From Chryseobacterium panacisoli (lineage in GTDB: Bacteria > Bacteroidota > Bacteroidia > Flavobacteriales > Weeksellaceae): 64,000 nucleotides of DNA. Both the position numbers and the translations under genes were made by a program. Shown in pieces: positions 9,401-17,563 of the stretch; position 1 is the first letter of the stretch; each line of letters starts with the position of its first letter. The stretch is taken from NCBI RefSeq assembly GCF_008274625.1, contig NZ_VTRU01000001.1:992001-1056000 (forward strand), in the 5' to 3' direction. The notes beneath the pieces are model-generated. The model was not told where the DNA came from. It saw nothing but the letters and a program-made list of their open reading frames with translations, and made no database searches.

Positions 9401-11222
9401 TTACTTCCCATATTGCTTTTGAACCATTAGGAACCATAGTCCCTGATACATATTTATAAAAAGCTACATTGACTTTTCCCAGGTATTGGCTTTCATATCC
9501 ATAAATATTAATATCAATACTAAACATAGCATGTTCTGGTGAGGCTTGTGGCATTTTAATAGCTAAAACCCCTGTATGTCCTCCATCCTCATAATAGCCC
9601 TGATAAACTTTATTAAATATCCTTACCTTATTCTGATGCTTGCTTATAGATCCACCACCATTAAATTCTAAGTCATTTGCCCCAAGATTAACATCCTGTG
9701 TCGCGCCATTATAGGGAACATAATTATTTAAAGCCGATGCATTAACAAAAGTTGACGGATCTAAATTATGAGCATCCCAAACCACTCCGTTTACTCCATT
9801 TTTATAGTGTATGATATCATTACCATTAGACTCTATAATAGTATTAATAGTAGGATTTCCTATATATAATGTAGACGGACCACTATAATTTAAAACCTGG
9901 TTATTTCCTGTAGTAAATGAACCAGAATAAATACCTACTTTAGAATAAATCTGACCTGAGCGTCCCATAAAATGGGTAGGATTATTGGCATCGCCAAAAT
10001 GAAAACCTATCCCTTCACCCAGGCTATTGGCATTTCCCTGATAATAAGAAAGTCCATAATCATCAGCGCTGGCAAATGACCAGATCCTATTTCTTTCATC
10101 TGCTTTGTAGAACCTGTTTTGAAAGCCTTCATCTGTCTGCACAAAGCCTCTTGAATGGATTCCGTAAGGAGGAATAAACTGGGAATCTGTATAAGCAGAA
10201 GAAGCCAGTAAACCACCCGATAAAATAACCTGAGAACTATTACCATTTAAACCCGCTATAGGCCTATCTGAATCTAATACCCAATAGCCACCTGTATCTT
10301 TCTTCTCCCAAAATGTACCATCAGAAACTAACTCTTCTTTTGTAAGTAAATGTTTAAGCTTGATCTCAACTCTTTTTGTACCTCCCGGGTCCGGATGATC
10401 CGAAACTGAAGTAACCCGGTTTCTACCCTGGTCTAAACCTCCATATCCAACGGTTACTTTTACATCAAACCCTTGCCAATAAGACAATTGAGTAAACCAA
10501 AAACAAAGTTTACCGTTTAAATTTAAGGCTGTAATTCCATTCCAGTAATATAATGTAGAATAGCCGCTGTGAGAAATAATAGTCCCGTTATAGATATAAC
10601 CCTGGATCTTACAATCTAAAGGCTGATCACTTCCGTACATATTACCTTTAATCTCTAAAAGAAACTGATCTCCATAGTCTACAGAATAGTCTACATCAGT
10701 TTCAATCAGTGTTCCCTGTGGAAAGTTTCTTCCGGAATGATACCAGGAATCTTCTTTTTTTCGGGAATCATAGTCTCCGCCGCCGCCTGTAAGAAACTTT
10801 TCATCATTTGACCCGTCTTTATAATACCCGGCCGCCTGGACATAATCAAAAGCATTACCATTAATATTCATAAAGTGGTAACCGTTTGACCTATACTGCA
10901 ATGTAGCGGCATAAAGGCCCGGCTGGTGAAAAGAAATTGCAGGGTAAATTGTATCAGATACACCATTACCTCTTAATTCTAAAGCCACTGAATTATAAGC
11001 ATTGCCTGTAGCTCCTGAAAAGGCTTTTCTTACCGGTATATCTTGATAGGTATTAGTCGTCACTACATTTAAATCAGACACGATGTCCGCGTGGGTTCTT
11101 GTGCTGATTTTTTTCGTTACAGAATTCCAAACCATTACAGTACCTGCATCGTTTGGAACACTTTTCACAATTATTTCGCCTTCTACAGCGATGTGATTGT
11201 TAAAATATTCAGGAGCAATCAT
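6483..11222 (-). CDS. Giant tail-fibre protein, cassette B (1579 aa)
   Basis: The largest protein in the window and the likely main receptor-binding fibre. The N-terminal ~110 residues (MIAPEYFNNHIAVEGEIIVK) look like a small attachment domain. The rest is Asn/Gly/Ser/Tyr-rich with repeated units that include pyocin-knob-like segments (WTLWRRAWDNVNFKPSDYQ, GWQPWRTVWSDLNF) and recurring LTAGGG and DAHNLDPSTF phrases typical of trimeric phage fibres. The C-terminal region has the NFKSESEKPNTLFIPDGS block shared with the 863-residue fibre, followed by a divergent tip that may set specificity. The start codon overlaps the stop of the upstream gene (shared base 11222). Bacteroidetes phage and R-type particles carry comparable multi-domain fibres. 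The ligand is unknown. Confidence 0.75.
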   Translation of the reverse strand: MIAPEYFNNHIAVEGEIIVKSVPNDAGTVMVWNSVTKKISTRTHADIVSDLNVVTTNTYQDIPVRKAFSGATGNAYNSVALELRGNGVSDTIYPAISFHQPGLYAATLQYRSNGYHFMNINGNAFDYVQAAGYYKDGSNDEKFLTGGGGDYDSRKKEDSWYHSGRNFPQGTLIETDVDYSVDYGDQFLLEIKGNMYGSDQPLDCKIQGYIYNGTIISHSGYSTLYYWNGITALNLNGKLCFWFTQLSYWQGFDVKVTVGYGGLDQGRNRVTSVSDHPDPGGTKRVEIKLKHLLTKEELVSDGTFWEKKDTGGYWVLDSDRPIAGLNGNSSQVILSGGLLASSAYTDSQFIPPYGIHSRGFVQTDEGFQNRFYKADERNRIWSFASADDYGLSYYQGNANSLGEGIGFHFGDANNPTHFMGRSGQIYSKVGIYSGSFTTGNNQVLNYSGPSTLYIGNPTINTIIESNGNDIIHYKNGVNGVVWDAHNLDPSTFVNASALNNYVPYNGATQDVNLGANDLEFNGGGSISKHQNKVRIFNKVYQGYYEDGGHTGVLAIKMPQASPEHAMFSIDINIYGYESQYLGKVNVAFYKYVSGTMVPNGSKAIWEVTDNFPTTTARIGIGTDGYVSILLGEANTFWNGYLSFEVAKVEVKYGNYNNDWNVGWSHALEPNFDLYPANIITLPSDVVATRSWLTNFADSSYIPKAVQFNDNFNSLGGYSSSGVYRANNNAGGVQHLYSPMLHMGAQDTTAQLQVKYNDTSADAGELVYRSGHNGNWTLWRRAWDNVNFKPSDYQTRNTDEIISAAKSYYNRIPFKLKNSSYKSWSIQKPTNNNLILAPSASNNAEDWDLSNGIEFTDAGQVSSKGFNKIGYNDNYLLTAGGGHRLAADFVSSSELGNYLRKDGGTMTGALNIESSAMLGKWKSTAQTGNYLTWQKYDGAKDIAYIGADGGSATWGGTGDNFVVRAVNDGDLLLNSDNGVVRIQGGVPWTTNNFNPAEYLAKRGNHQDAAAVKTDYPLSVTDWASGTGFPTTYGNSLHIAGNNTWYHRIDFPLFSNHLEYWQAINTNTMTKKGNIPLLSDGEALWTNNNFNPDAKVNSAENAQTLGFSSGLSSGAPYIYHKTDGYVFLATQNWASGKFVNVDGQQDITGLKTIKGRAKNTGTGWGNTSTSAEYSFLVETESGSNTDNQYTASIGFSSNSGTQAGIYVRSNDGNGTSMAFATTNSFAAGPQIAMTVDSYGAVNHVRSRPTFQGNTIWDAGNLTTTMISNWNDKFKDLKYVANLNLVSESGIYRQEAPSSGFNYTTTLNLNSADGRQQLTIDRAGNGMKFRGSNSGSGDTGWQPWRTVWSDLNFSQGHINNWNYMSSNGVIVNQHFTNNTGNALMVVDDYHGGESGIYNENDEFYLAVLKDEYYKYSSRYDGWEGINFNRGNRNIGIGTDANDADKVQVSGSVKAIKNFKSESEKPNTLFIPDGSLAFLDDEITNEDSRMRLSHRMIEQQPGVQYYDSDNRMLVIRCVYGEHFVLGKCFRGQRILVINASDSYGQGFDIESAGYSYKIPPYTSIQLFVWDEKTVYKYAENQMF

Positions 11223-12241
11223 TAGTCTAATCTTGCAGTTAAAGTAATTCTATATTCATTCGGAGTAAGAGGTGCTAAAACATCTATCTGTACATCATTT
11301 GCCGATGTAGCCACACAGCTTACATTTATTTTTCTGTTATCAGCATTACGATAACAGATATAATCAACATTCAGGGTATTCCAGCCATGAGTAATGGAAA
11401 AAGTGACAGAAGAGCCATCTCCGATCTGCCATGTTTTGGATTTAATTTTTGCATCCAAAACAGCTTTAGTAGATTTTGGAGTCATTGCTTTAACAGGATT
11501 GACTCCCTCAATCGCTTCAACATCTGTAGCAATTTGAATCAGTCCTTTCACCGCATCTGTAGCATCTACAATATCAGGAATACCTTTTTCAATAATCTGA
11601 TAATTTTTAGGAGCATTGGAAGCGTCATCAGTATTGGCAATAAGATGATCACCAACAGAAACGGGCTCATTGCCCACCCAGCCATTTGCTGTAATAACCC
11701 ACACCATCCCTGTTTTAATGGTAGCTGATGTAACGGGTGACGGAGCCGTCATTGAACCTTCGGTAGTAGAAGGAATATAACCTCCCGGCTGATAGATCAA
11801 TGCTCCTGTAAGGCTTTGTCCTATTAAATTTTCAATATAAGTTTTAATCTTATTGGATGACCATGTATAGGTGCCTGACTGAGTAGCATCATTCAAAAAA
11901 ATAGAAACAATATCTGCGTTGGTAAGATTACGGCCTGCTATTTTAATAACATGTCCTGAACTATTGGTCAGTATCTGACTTAGCAACAGAAGTCCGCTTG
12001 TCTGATCTGTTTGAAATGGATTATTAGTCAGCGGATAATCAGGATGTATATAATTCTGAGCCAAATTAACCCATTCAGTTCCGTTCCATTGATGCAGCTG
12101 ACCGTTATAATCAATTACCCAACCTGCAGGAACACCATCCGTACTTGGAAATGAAGTAAATTGTTGAAAACGGGTACGTTTCAGCTCCCCGAAAAAATTA
12201 TCCTGATGTGCATTATTACTGATTACTGCGTTATTATTCAT
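11222..12241 (-). CDS. Short tail-fibre protein, cassette B (339 aa)
   Basis: Middle gene of cassette B. The N-terminal half includes a short beta segment (VIDYNGQLHQWNGTEWVNLA) and a phrase common in phage tail-fibre or collar proteins (VKGLIQIATDVEAIEGVN, about residues 230-250). The C-terminal ~90 residues (from around SVTFSITHGWNTLNVDYICY to NEYRITLTARLD) form the same type of beta module that ends the cassette A short fibre and both adapters. It overlaps the 1579-residue fibre gene by one base and follows the adapter by 11 bases. I infer that it bridges adapter and long fibre or forms a short secondary fibre. Confidence 0.65.
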   Translation of the reverse strand: MNNNAVISNNAHQDNFFGELKRTRFQQFTSFPSTDGVPAGWVIDYNGQLHQWNGTEWVNLAQNYIHPDYPLTNNPFQTDQTSGLLLLSQILTNSSGHVIKIAGRNLTNADIVSIFLNDATQSGTYTWSSNKIKTYIENLIGQSLTGALIYQPGGYIPSTTEGSMTAPSPVTSATIKTGMVWVITANGWVGNEPVSVGDHLIANTDDASNAPKNYQIIEKGIPDIVDATDAVKGLIQIATDVEAIEGVNPVKAMTPKSTKAVLDAKIKSKTWQIGDGSSVTFSITHGWNTLNVDYICYRNADNRKINVSCVATSANDVQIDVLAPLTPNEYRITLTARLD

Positions 12242-12252
12242 GTTTTTATTTT

Positions 12253-13095
12253 TTATGGTTTAACTTTTAAAATGAGAATATTAATTGGATTAACGAGATC
12301 GCCTATCATCTTAACCTCTATGGTTTGATTGGTGGCATAATCGTCGACATTTATTTTTTTACCCGTGACACTATCTCTGGCCTGAATGATCACATTTTCT
12401 GTTTCAAGGGTATTAGGAAATACAGCATTTCCTGTGACTTGTACCACTGCACTTGTAGGGGTCTGCGAGATCAGTAAAACCCTATCATAGATTTGCTTGT
12501 TAAATTCCTGCTGATTTTTCGGGCTGCCTAGCTCATTGTAGTCAAGTAACAGCTTTACTTTATCTTCCCTTGATTCTCCTATTGGAATAGCTTTTAAAGC
12601 TTCAATATCGTCACGGTTTTTTTTAATGAAGTCTACGATTTCCTGAAGTTCATCCAAAGACAAATCATTGGATAATAATATATTTCTAATATTTTCTATC
12701 TTCAGGGCTAAGTCTTTATCAGCATCTTTCAATGCATCAACAAAGCTATCTACCTGTATTTTAGTATATGCATTACCCAATTGATCAGAACCGTCAATGG
12801 TAGCAACATTGCTAATTCCAAGTTTACTTTTCCAGCTATTAACATGAGCTGAAGTCAGGTTGCCCGCATTCAGTAAAGCCAAATATTCAGAATGAGCATT
12901 TGGGTCTTTTAAATGTGCCTGAAAGGCTTCCGCACTGGCAAATAATTGAAAAATTTCTTCAAACCCTTCAATACCTTCCATAGGGATTAGGTCATCTTTG
13001 TGATAAAAAGATAAAAATGTGTCTTTAAACTGGGTTTCTGTTGGAAAATCTCCAGTTTCAAACCAACTGAAAATTGTATGTAATGGTGTACTCAT
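12253..13095 (-). CDS. Fibre adapter protein with baseplate-docking motif, cassette B (280 aa)
   Basis: Paralogue of the 283-residue adapter of cassette A. The opening MSTPLHTIFSWFETGDFPTE keeps the F-E-x-G-x-x-P-T-E-x-Q-F motif. The middle repeats the DPNAHSEYLALLNAGNLT segment and the VATIDGSDQLGNAYTKIQ phrase, followed by a helical stretch (LDELQEIVDFIKKNRDDIE). The C-terminus (NTLETENVIIQARDSVTGKK) is another version of the terminal beta module. The upstream leader resembles that of the cassette A adapter, but no R-type intergenic repeat is present here. It is probably the first gene of a three-gene transcript running to 6483. Confidence 0.65.
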   Translation of the reverse strand: MSTPLHTIFSWFETGDFPTETQFKDTFLSFYHKDDLIPMEGIEGFEEIFQLFASAEAFQAHLKDPNAHSEYLALLNAGNLTSAHVNSWKSKLGISNVATIDGSDQLGNAYTKIQVDSFVDALKDADKDLALKIENIRNILLSNDLSLDELQEIVDFIKKNRDDIEALKAIPIGESREDKVKLLLDYNELGSPKNQQEFNKQIYDRVLLISQTPTSAVVQVTGNAVFPNTLETENVIIQARDSVTGKKINVDDYATNQTIEVKMIGDLVNPINILILKVKP

Positions 13096-13313
13096 TTGAT
13101 AATTGATAATTAGTTTTGATAAAATTGATAATTGGAGAAAGGCTTAAAGATTATTTCTATTACGTGGCATTTTCAAGGGAATGAAGAAAACCATATCGTT
13201 GCAGATGAAGTGAAACCGGAACAAGGCAGACCACTTTCTGAAATTACCTGACTTTGGAGATTTATTTCCAATGATAATAGGGTTTAAAGTCCCCATTATT
13301 AGGTGGGAATTGT

Positions 13314-13754
13314 TTATTTAGAAAAGAACAAATCAGCTTCAGCCTTTCTTCTGCGGATGAGCCCGTTTAACGTTTTTCCGGCAGCGGTAATATATTTTGT
13401 GGTAAACCAATTTCTGATTGCCTGCTCTTCTGCTTTTTTATTAATCAAAGAAAATAGTCCATCTGATCCTCCGGTATTGTAAGTGTGAGATACGAGAGCA
13501 TCAAATTGATTTTGAGTAAGAATGACTTTAATTTTACTGTTGACTATTTTTTCATAGGTTGGTAAAACAGCTGAAAACAGCTCTATTCCTTTCTCTTTGC
13601 TGATTGCAGTATCTTTCATGGTTACTTTCTTTCCTCCAGGATAGTATGTGTTACCATACCCAATTGTCGGAATTCCTGCAGAATCCAGATAAGGCTTTGA
13701 ACTGAAACCTTCAAATGATACAATCAGGTTTATTCCTTTTTGTGATGTCTTCAT
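13314..13754 (-). CDS. Endolysin, GH24 T4-type lysozyme (146 aa)
   Basis: Muramidase that cuts the glycan chains of peptidoglycan. The catalytic arrangement E-x8-D-x5-T of T4-like lysozymes is present: Glu15 in SFEGF, Asp24 in YLDSAG and Thr30 in PTIGYGNT. The family motif near the end (NGLIRRRKAEADLF) is also intact, and the length is typical for a phage endolysin without extra domains. There is no signal peptide, so it would need a holin to leave the cytoplasm. The gene overlaps the stop of the upstream u-spanin-like gene by 4 bases. Together with the holin-like gene at 24434-24811 it suggests a phage-style lysis set for particle release. An alternative is a tail-associated lysozyme, but the overlap with a spanin-like gene favours lysis. 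Confidence 0.9.
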   Translation of the reverse strand: MKTSQKGINLIVSFEGFSSKPYLDSAGIPTIGYGNTYYPGGKKVTMKDTAISKEKGIELFSAVLPTYEKIVNSKIKVILTQNQFDALVSHTYNTGGSDGLFSLINKKAEEQAIRNWFTTKYITAAGKTLNGLIRRRKAEADLFFSK

Positions 13755-14320
13755 TGCTTAAAATATTTGTAGGTGAAAAAGATGAGTATTAAAGTGATTC
13801 CAAGAACCGTAATGATGATCCAGGCTACAATTTCAAATCCATTTGATTGAATTTTTTTGGTTTCTTCAGAGACTTTTGAAGCTACTTCTCTGATGGTTTC
13901 TTTTGAACTGGTTTTCTGGGTTAAATCCTGAATAACATGAGTAGATTCTTCTTTTTTAACCTCTGATTTTTCATGGCGGGCCTTTGCATAATGGTTGATG
14001 ATAGAATATTCTGCATTTCCCACGATGGAAATACGTTGAATGGTATCTCTCCCTACGACGTTATGGAAAACCAAGGGATTAGATGCATCAGATTTTCCTT
14101 TGATCAACAGATCTCCGGATATTTCATGTCTCTCTTCCTTCAGCAATACATCACGTGACATGCTTTGAGTTGATTGTGAGTTTTGTACGCTTAAAGAATC
14201 AGCTTTTACTTTTTCTGTTTCTTGTGTATTTTCTTTATAAGTGGTTGTAATTTTGTGCTTACTTCGGCAGCCCAACATGAAGCTGCTCAATAGGATCAAT
14301 AGCAGAATCTTTGTTTTCAT
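13751..14320 (-). CDS. u-spanin-like lipoprotein with C-terminal membrane anchor (189 aa)
   Basis: The N-terminus has a signal peptide with lipobox (FMLGC, Cys18). The middle is charged, Ser/Thr/Lys/Glu-rich and partly coiled-coil-like. Residues about 163-184 form a single hydrophobic helix (IVAWIIITVLGITLILIFF) followed by a short charged tail. A lipid anchor in the outer membrane plus a C-terminal inner-membrane helix is the architecture of unimolecular spanins such as gp11 of phage T1, which fuse inner and outer membranes at the end of lysis. It overlaps the endolysin gene by 4 bases, the usual neighbourhood for spanins. There is no sequence-level proof. A phage-type periplasmic-spanning lipoprotein of other function is possible, but topology and context agree. 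Confidence 0.65.
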   Translation of the reverse strand: MKTKILLLILLSSFMLGCRSKHKITTTYKENTQETEKVKADSLSVQNSQSTQSMSRDVLLKEERHEISGDLLIKGKSDASNPLVFHNVVGRDTIQRISIVGNAEYSIINHYAKARHEKSEVKKEESTHVIQDLTQKTSSKETIREVASKVSEETKKIQSNGFEIVAWIIITVLGITLILIFFTYKYFKQ

Positions 14321-14399
14321 TAGTTTTAGTTTTAAAAATTGAACAGATGTATAACTTTGATTTTTTCAATTCCAGAAAATCTAATTGAAATTCAAATTC

Positions 14400-15704
14400 T
14401 TACATAAATATTTTATCTTCCTTTACATACTCTTTTTTGATGCTATCCAATAACATGTCTACACTTACTTTGTAACCAGGTTCTTTTAAGGCAATTGCTT
14501 TTAAACTCACATCTTGTATGATATTCATAATATTAGAACCGGTTAATTCATATCGTTTGGCAATTTGTTCCAGATCAATATCTTCAAGCTGTAATTGTTC
14601 CGGTACATTTTGCTGCCAGATACGCAGACGCTCTTCATGCTTTGGGTTATTGAATTGTATGCAGCTATGAAAGCGTCGCGTAAAGGCTTTATCCATATTA
14701 TTTTTAAAGTTCGATGCCAGAATAATAAGCCCTGAAAATGTTTCTATGCGTTGCAGCAAATAAGAAACTTCCTGATTGGCATATTTGTCATGGGCATCTT
14801 TTACAGAGGTTCTTTTTCCGAAAATAGCATCTGCTTCATCAAAAAATAAAATCCAGTTTTTATTTTCTGCTTTGTCGAACAGTTTAGCTAATTGTTTTTC
14901 TGTTTCTCCGATATATTTTGAGACCAGCATAGAAACATCTACTCTGAAGACAGGGCGTTGGGTGTATTTTCCCAGAAGACTGGCGGCAAGAGTTTTTCCT
15001 GTTCCCGGTTCTCCATGAAACAATACTCTGAACCCTGGTTTAAGTTTTGTCTGCATGTTCCAATCTTCCATAAGAATCCGGCTGCTATGGTACCAGGATT
15101 CAATACTTTTAAGCTCCTGCATCGTCGTTTGAGGAAGTATTAAATCTGTCCATGATCGGCGGGTGTGTATTTCTTCTGCCGGAAAATCATTGCTCATTTT
15201 AGGCAATAATTCCAAGCCAAAAAGGATCTTATTAAAAGCTTCTTCATGAACTCTTATCTGACTGTTCTCATGAGCTGAACCTGAAAAAGCAATGAGTTCT
15301 TCTTTACTTAAGACCGAATCCGGACTGAAATAATCCAGTGCTTTCAATCGTTCTGAAATACTATCGCCTCCTAAAATATATTGAACGGTCTGAATTGTAG
15401 GATAAAAGAGCCTGCCGCTATCGTTGGTTGAACAGAAGTCAAACATCGCACTCCCTGGAAACTCCAAATAAATACGTTTCAGTAATGCGGGATCTAATCG
15501 TGGTAATAAAGCCATTAAAAGAATCACAACTTCCTGATGGGCAAGCCCTTTCCCTGAAATATAATCTCCTAATTGAAAGTTTTCATGGTTATTGGTATTA
15601 AATTCAGGGGCTCCTACACTAAAATCCTCTGATGGATTGTTTATACGCCATGTAATAACCTTTTCTAAATGAGTAAATAATTTTTGTAATTGTTCTGACT
15701 CCAT
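14400..15704 (-). CDS. Second eCIS-type AAA+ ATPase (434 aa)
   Basis: AAA+ ATPase of the Afp15/Pvc15 kind. The N-terminal ~180 residues are a helical, family-specific domain. The ATPase core has Walker A GEPGTGKT at 231-238, Walker B ILFFDEAD at 285-292, a KRTSVKDAHDKYANQEVSYL block that is almost identical to the one in the other ATPase of the locus (53877-55328), sensor Asn in ILASN (about 332) and an Arg pair in FTRRF. Afp15-like ATPases are needed for particle assembly or for loading of effectors. Having two copies is unusual; this one lies amid fibre and lysis genes rather than next to the tape measure. It may serve the second effector. Downstream is a 79-base gap before the u-spanin-like gene. 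Confidence 0.85.
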   Translation of the reverse strand: MESEQLQKLFTHLEKVITWRINNPSEDFSVGAPEFNTNNHENFQLGDYISGKGLAHQEVVILLMALLPRLDPALLKRIYLEFPGSAMFDFCSTNDSGRLFYPTIQTVQYILGGDSISERLKALDYFSPDSVLSKEELIAFSGSAHENSQIRVHEEAFNKILFGLELLPKMSNDFPAEEIHTRRSWTDLILPQTTMQELKSIESWYHSSRILMEDWNMQTKLKPGFRVLFHGEPGTGKTLAASLLGKYTQRPVFRVDVSMLVSKYIGETEKQLAKLFDKAENKNWILFFDEADAIFGKRTSVKDAHDKYANQEVSYLLQRIETFSGLIILASNFKNNMDKAFTRRFHSCIQFNNPKHEERLRIWQQNVPEQLQLEDIDLEQIAKRYELTGSNIMNIIQDVSLKAIALKEPGYKVSVDMLLDSIKKEYVKEDKIFM

Positions 15705-15785
15705 TGCTTTTTATGCTTTTAAAGATCTGATGTATTGCCTCTTTTTTACTTTAAGATGCTTTCACCTGTCCTGTGATTGATTTCA

Positions 15786-16041
15786 AAAAACCTCAACCGG
15801 AAAGTAGCTCACATTCGAGTGTCTCTCCACAACTGCCGAAGCTGCTGCTTTTGGAAAGCCGCTCCGTCATTGGAGTCCTGCTTTTTTAAAGAATCAATCT
15901 ACGCCTGAAAGAGAACAGCAGATCCGAAGGTCTGTTACTCTGCTTCCGGGAAGAGATTCTAATGCTTTGCATCAGAAAATTCCGGGATTCCAGGTGCTAA
16001 AAGGTGTCCTGTTAATGAGAATCTCTCCGATTGAGGTAGGT
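15786..16041. repeat. 250-bp direct duplication, copy 1
   Basis: Begins with AACCTCAACCGGAAAGTAGC and ends with GAGAATCTCTCCGATTGAGG. The same sequence, about 85-90 percent identical by eye and with a short internal deletion, recurs at 16117-16366. Copy 2 ends directly at the stop of the minus-strand gene at 16368, so this looks like a duplicated 3' flank of a fibre-type gene. Short frames stay open in both copies, but no complete gene is evident. Confidence 0.75.
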
Positions 16042-16116
16042 TTTGTATTGTATATGATTTTAAATATCGTGCAACACATCTCAAGGATGGTTACGTTGTA
16101 TTCTGTAGTTTGTTTA

Positions 16117-16366
16117 AAAAACCTCAACCGGAAAGTAGCTCACATTCGAGTATCTCTCCACAGCTGCCATTGGAAAGTTGCTCCATCATTGGAGTCCTAC
16201 TTTTTTAAAGAGTCAATCTACGCCTGAAAAAGAGCAGCAAGTCCGAAGACCCGTCACTCTGCTTCCAAGAGGAGATTCTAATGTTTTCACATCAGAAAAT
16301 TCCGGGATTCCAGGCGCTAAGAGGTGTCCTGCTAATGAGAATCTCTCCGATTGAGGTAGGTTTGTG
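16117..16366. repeat. 250-bp direct duplication, copy 2
   Basis: Second copy of the element at 15786-16041. The 75 bases between the copies include a piece like the R-type intergenic repeat (AACTACAGAATA on the minus strand). An upstream element is thus joined directly to a downstream element, as expected if a fibre gene between them was deleted. The stretch 15705-16367 has no other feature I can support. Confidence 0.75.
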
Positions 16367-16367
16367 A

Positions 16368-17105
16368 TTAATCAATAATGTAATTAACCAAATCGTTAAA
16401 GTCCCGTCCTAAAATAATTTTTATATTAACAGGATACGAAGTATATTTTGTTCCGTTTATCTCAATTTCCAAAAACATCTGAATAAGAGAAAATGGTTTT
16501 CTATGATGAACTGTATGTCTGAATGAACCTGGTCTGGTAAGTGTCCCCGATGGATAAAATTCATTAACCTCTGATCCAGGTCTGAAATAATGAATAGGAT
16601 TAATGTCCAGAATCATTTCTTTAGAAGTTACCGGGTATTCGGACATTCTGCCCCAGAATATTGCATCTAATAACTGTTCTTTGTAAAAGCCTCCATCTTT
16701 CACTACATCCTTGATCTTTTTTTTCTGTTTGTAACGTTTTATGATAATCTTAGGCTTGTATTTATCAATATCTAATTCGTTTGACAATTTTACCTTTAAA
16801 AATTTATAACTTACATTTCTGCTGAAAGCGTGTATATAATTATCTATTGGCTGTGGTTCGCTTCCATATTCCGCTTCAAGGTTGATATGCCCACGTCCTG
16901 ATTTTTCAATATTTGCGGCCCGATAAAAATGATAGTATTTGGAGGTCCAGTCTGCAGATGCCTTTACATCCAGGCCGAAATTAAGCTCATTCAAATGAAG
17001 ATAATTATCTATGAATCGGCCAAACTGGCTTTCTGTAGGATATTTCCCGGTTTCAAAGTAGGTTTTCAGCTCCTGTCTTGGGATTAATGTATTGTTTGCT
17101 TCCAT
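16368..17105 (-). CDS. Fibre-like protein with docking motif (245 aa)
   Basis: Opens with MEANNTLIPRQELKTYFETG and continues KYPTESQF, the docking motif shared with the two fibre adapters and the two neighbouring paralogues. Beyond about residue 45 it differs from its neighbours and encodes a beta-rich domain (for example HYFRPGSEVNEFYPSGTL and GTKYTSYPVNIKIIL near the end). No family is recognised. Remains of the 3' end of a similar gene lie just upstream at 17488-17560. I infer a small exchangeable appendage or an adapter whose specificity domain has been swapped. Confidence 0.6.
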   Translation of the reverse strand: MEANNTLIPRQELKTYFETGKYPTESQFGRFIDNYLHLNELNFGLDVKASADWTSKYYHFYRAANIEKSGRGHINLEAEYGSEPQPIDNYIHAFSRNVSYKFLKVKLSNELDIDKYKPKIIIKRYKQKKKIKDVVKDGGFYKEQLLDAIFWGRMSEYPVTSKEMILDINPIHYFRPGSEVNEFYPSGTLTRPGSFRHTVHHRKPFSLIQMFLEIEINGTKYTSYPVNIKIILGRDFNDLVNYIID

Positions 17106-17180
17106 GATATTTTAGTTTTCTTTATTTGCTTATGTTCTTAGTATACCTTTTTTCAGGAGCTGATTACCCGTTGTGATGTA

Positions 17181-17250
17181 CAGTTGAAAATTGATTCTTT
17201 TTTTGTTGCCATAAAAGTTTTTCGGCTTCCCTATCCTGTAGTTGCAGCAA
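17181..17250 (-). repeat. Fibre-associated intergenic repeat, copy R3
   Basis: On the minus strand it has the hallmark CTGCAACTACAGGATAGG and an AAAAACTTTTATGG core, ending near CAATTTTCAACTG. The minus-strand frame reads LLQLQDREAEKLLWQQKKNQ and is open. It lies about 75 bases upstream of the 245-residue fibre-like gene. Confidence 0.7.
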
Positions 17251-17487
17251 CTCACATCTTACTCATAAACAAATAATTACCCCTAAAATCAACGACTCAC
17301 ATTTTTTCTACTTAGGCAATACATTTCCATCTTCTGTTTTTCACAGAATTTATTATTTGCTTTCAAAAAAATAGATGTGACAACCCTTCATTCCGCTTTC
17401 CGGATGAAATTCCAGTGGAAAAAGCTTTCCGCTGCAGAATATCTTACCGATTGAGGTTGTATTTTTAGTAATGAGAATGTAACGGAT

Positions 17488-17560
17488 TACTTCTCAGCCG
17501 GCTTGTAGGTCTCAATATTTTTTATATTGACAGGATACGGCTTGTTTTGTATTTACGCAG
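17488..17560 (-). pseudogene. 3' remnant of a lost fibre-like gene
   Basis: The minus strand encodes NKPYPVNIKNIETYKPAEK then a stop. This matches the C-terminal SYPVNIKIIL region of the intact 245-residue protein at 16368-17105. The downstream flank (CCTCAATCGG..AGAT) also matches the flank after that gene. The body of the gene is missing and is replaced by repeat R4. A further stretch at 17339-17400 resembles 18850-18912, the 3' flank of another fibre-like gene. The interval 17106-17652 is therefore best read as a gene graveyard. Confidence 0.6.
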
Positions 17561-17563
17561 TGT

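Noticed and set aside
482..13095. Diversity-generating retroelement acting on the fibre genes
   Set aside because: No reverse transcriptase gene and no template/variable repeat pair with adenine-specific differences is visible in the window.
13096..13313. Weak hairpin near 13280-13305 as a terminator for the adapter or endolysin region
   Set aside because: Only about nine pairs with a wobble or mismatch and no T-tract; support too low to list.
15967..16227. Plus-strand open frame of 86 codons spanning the 250-bp duplication
   Set aside because: It runs across the junction between the two repeat copies, has no promoter and no recognisable domain, and is explained by repeat structure.
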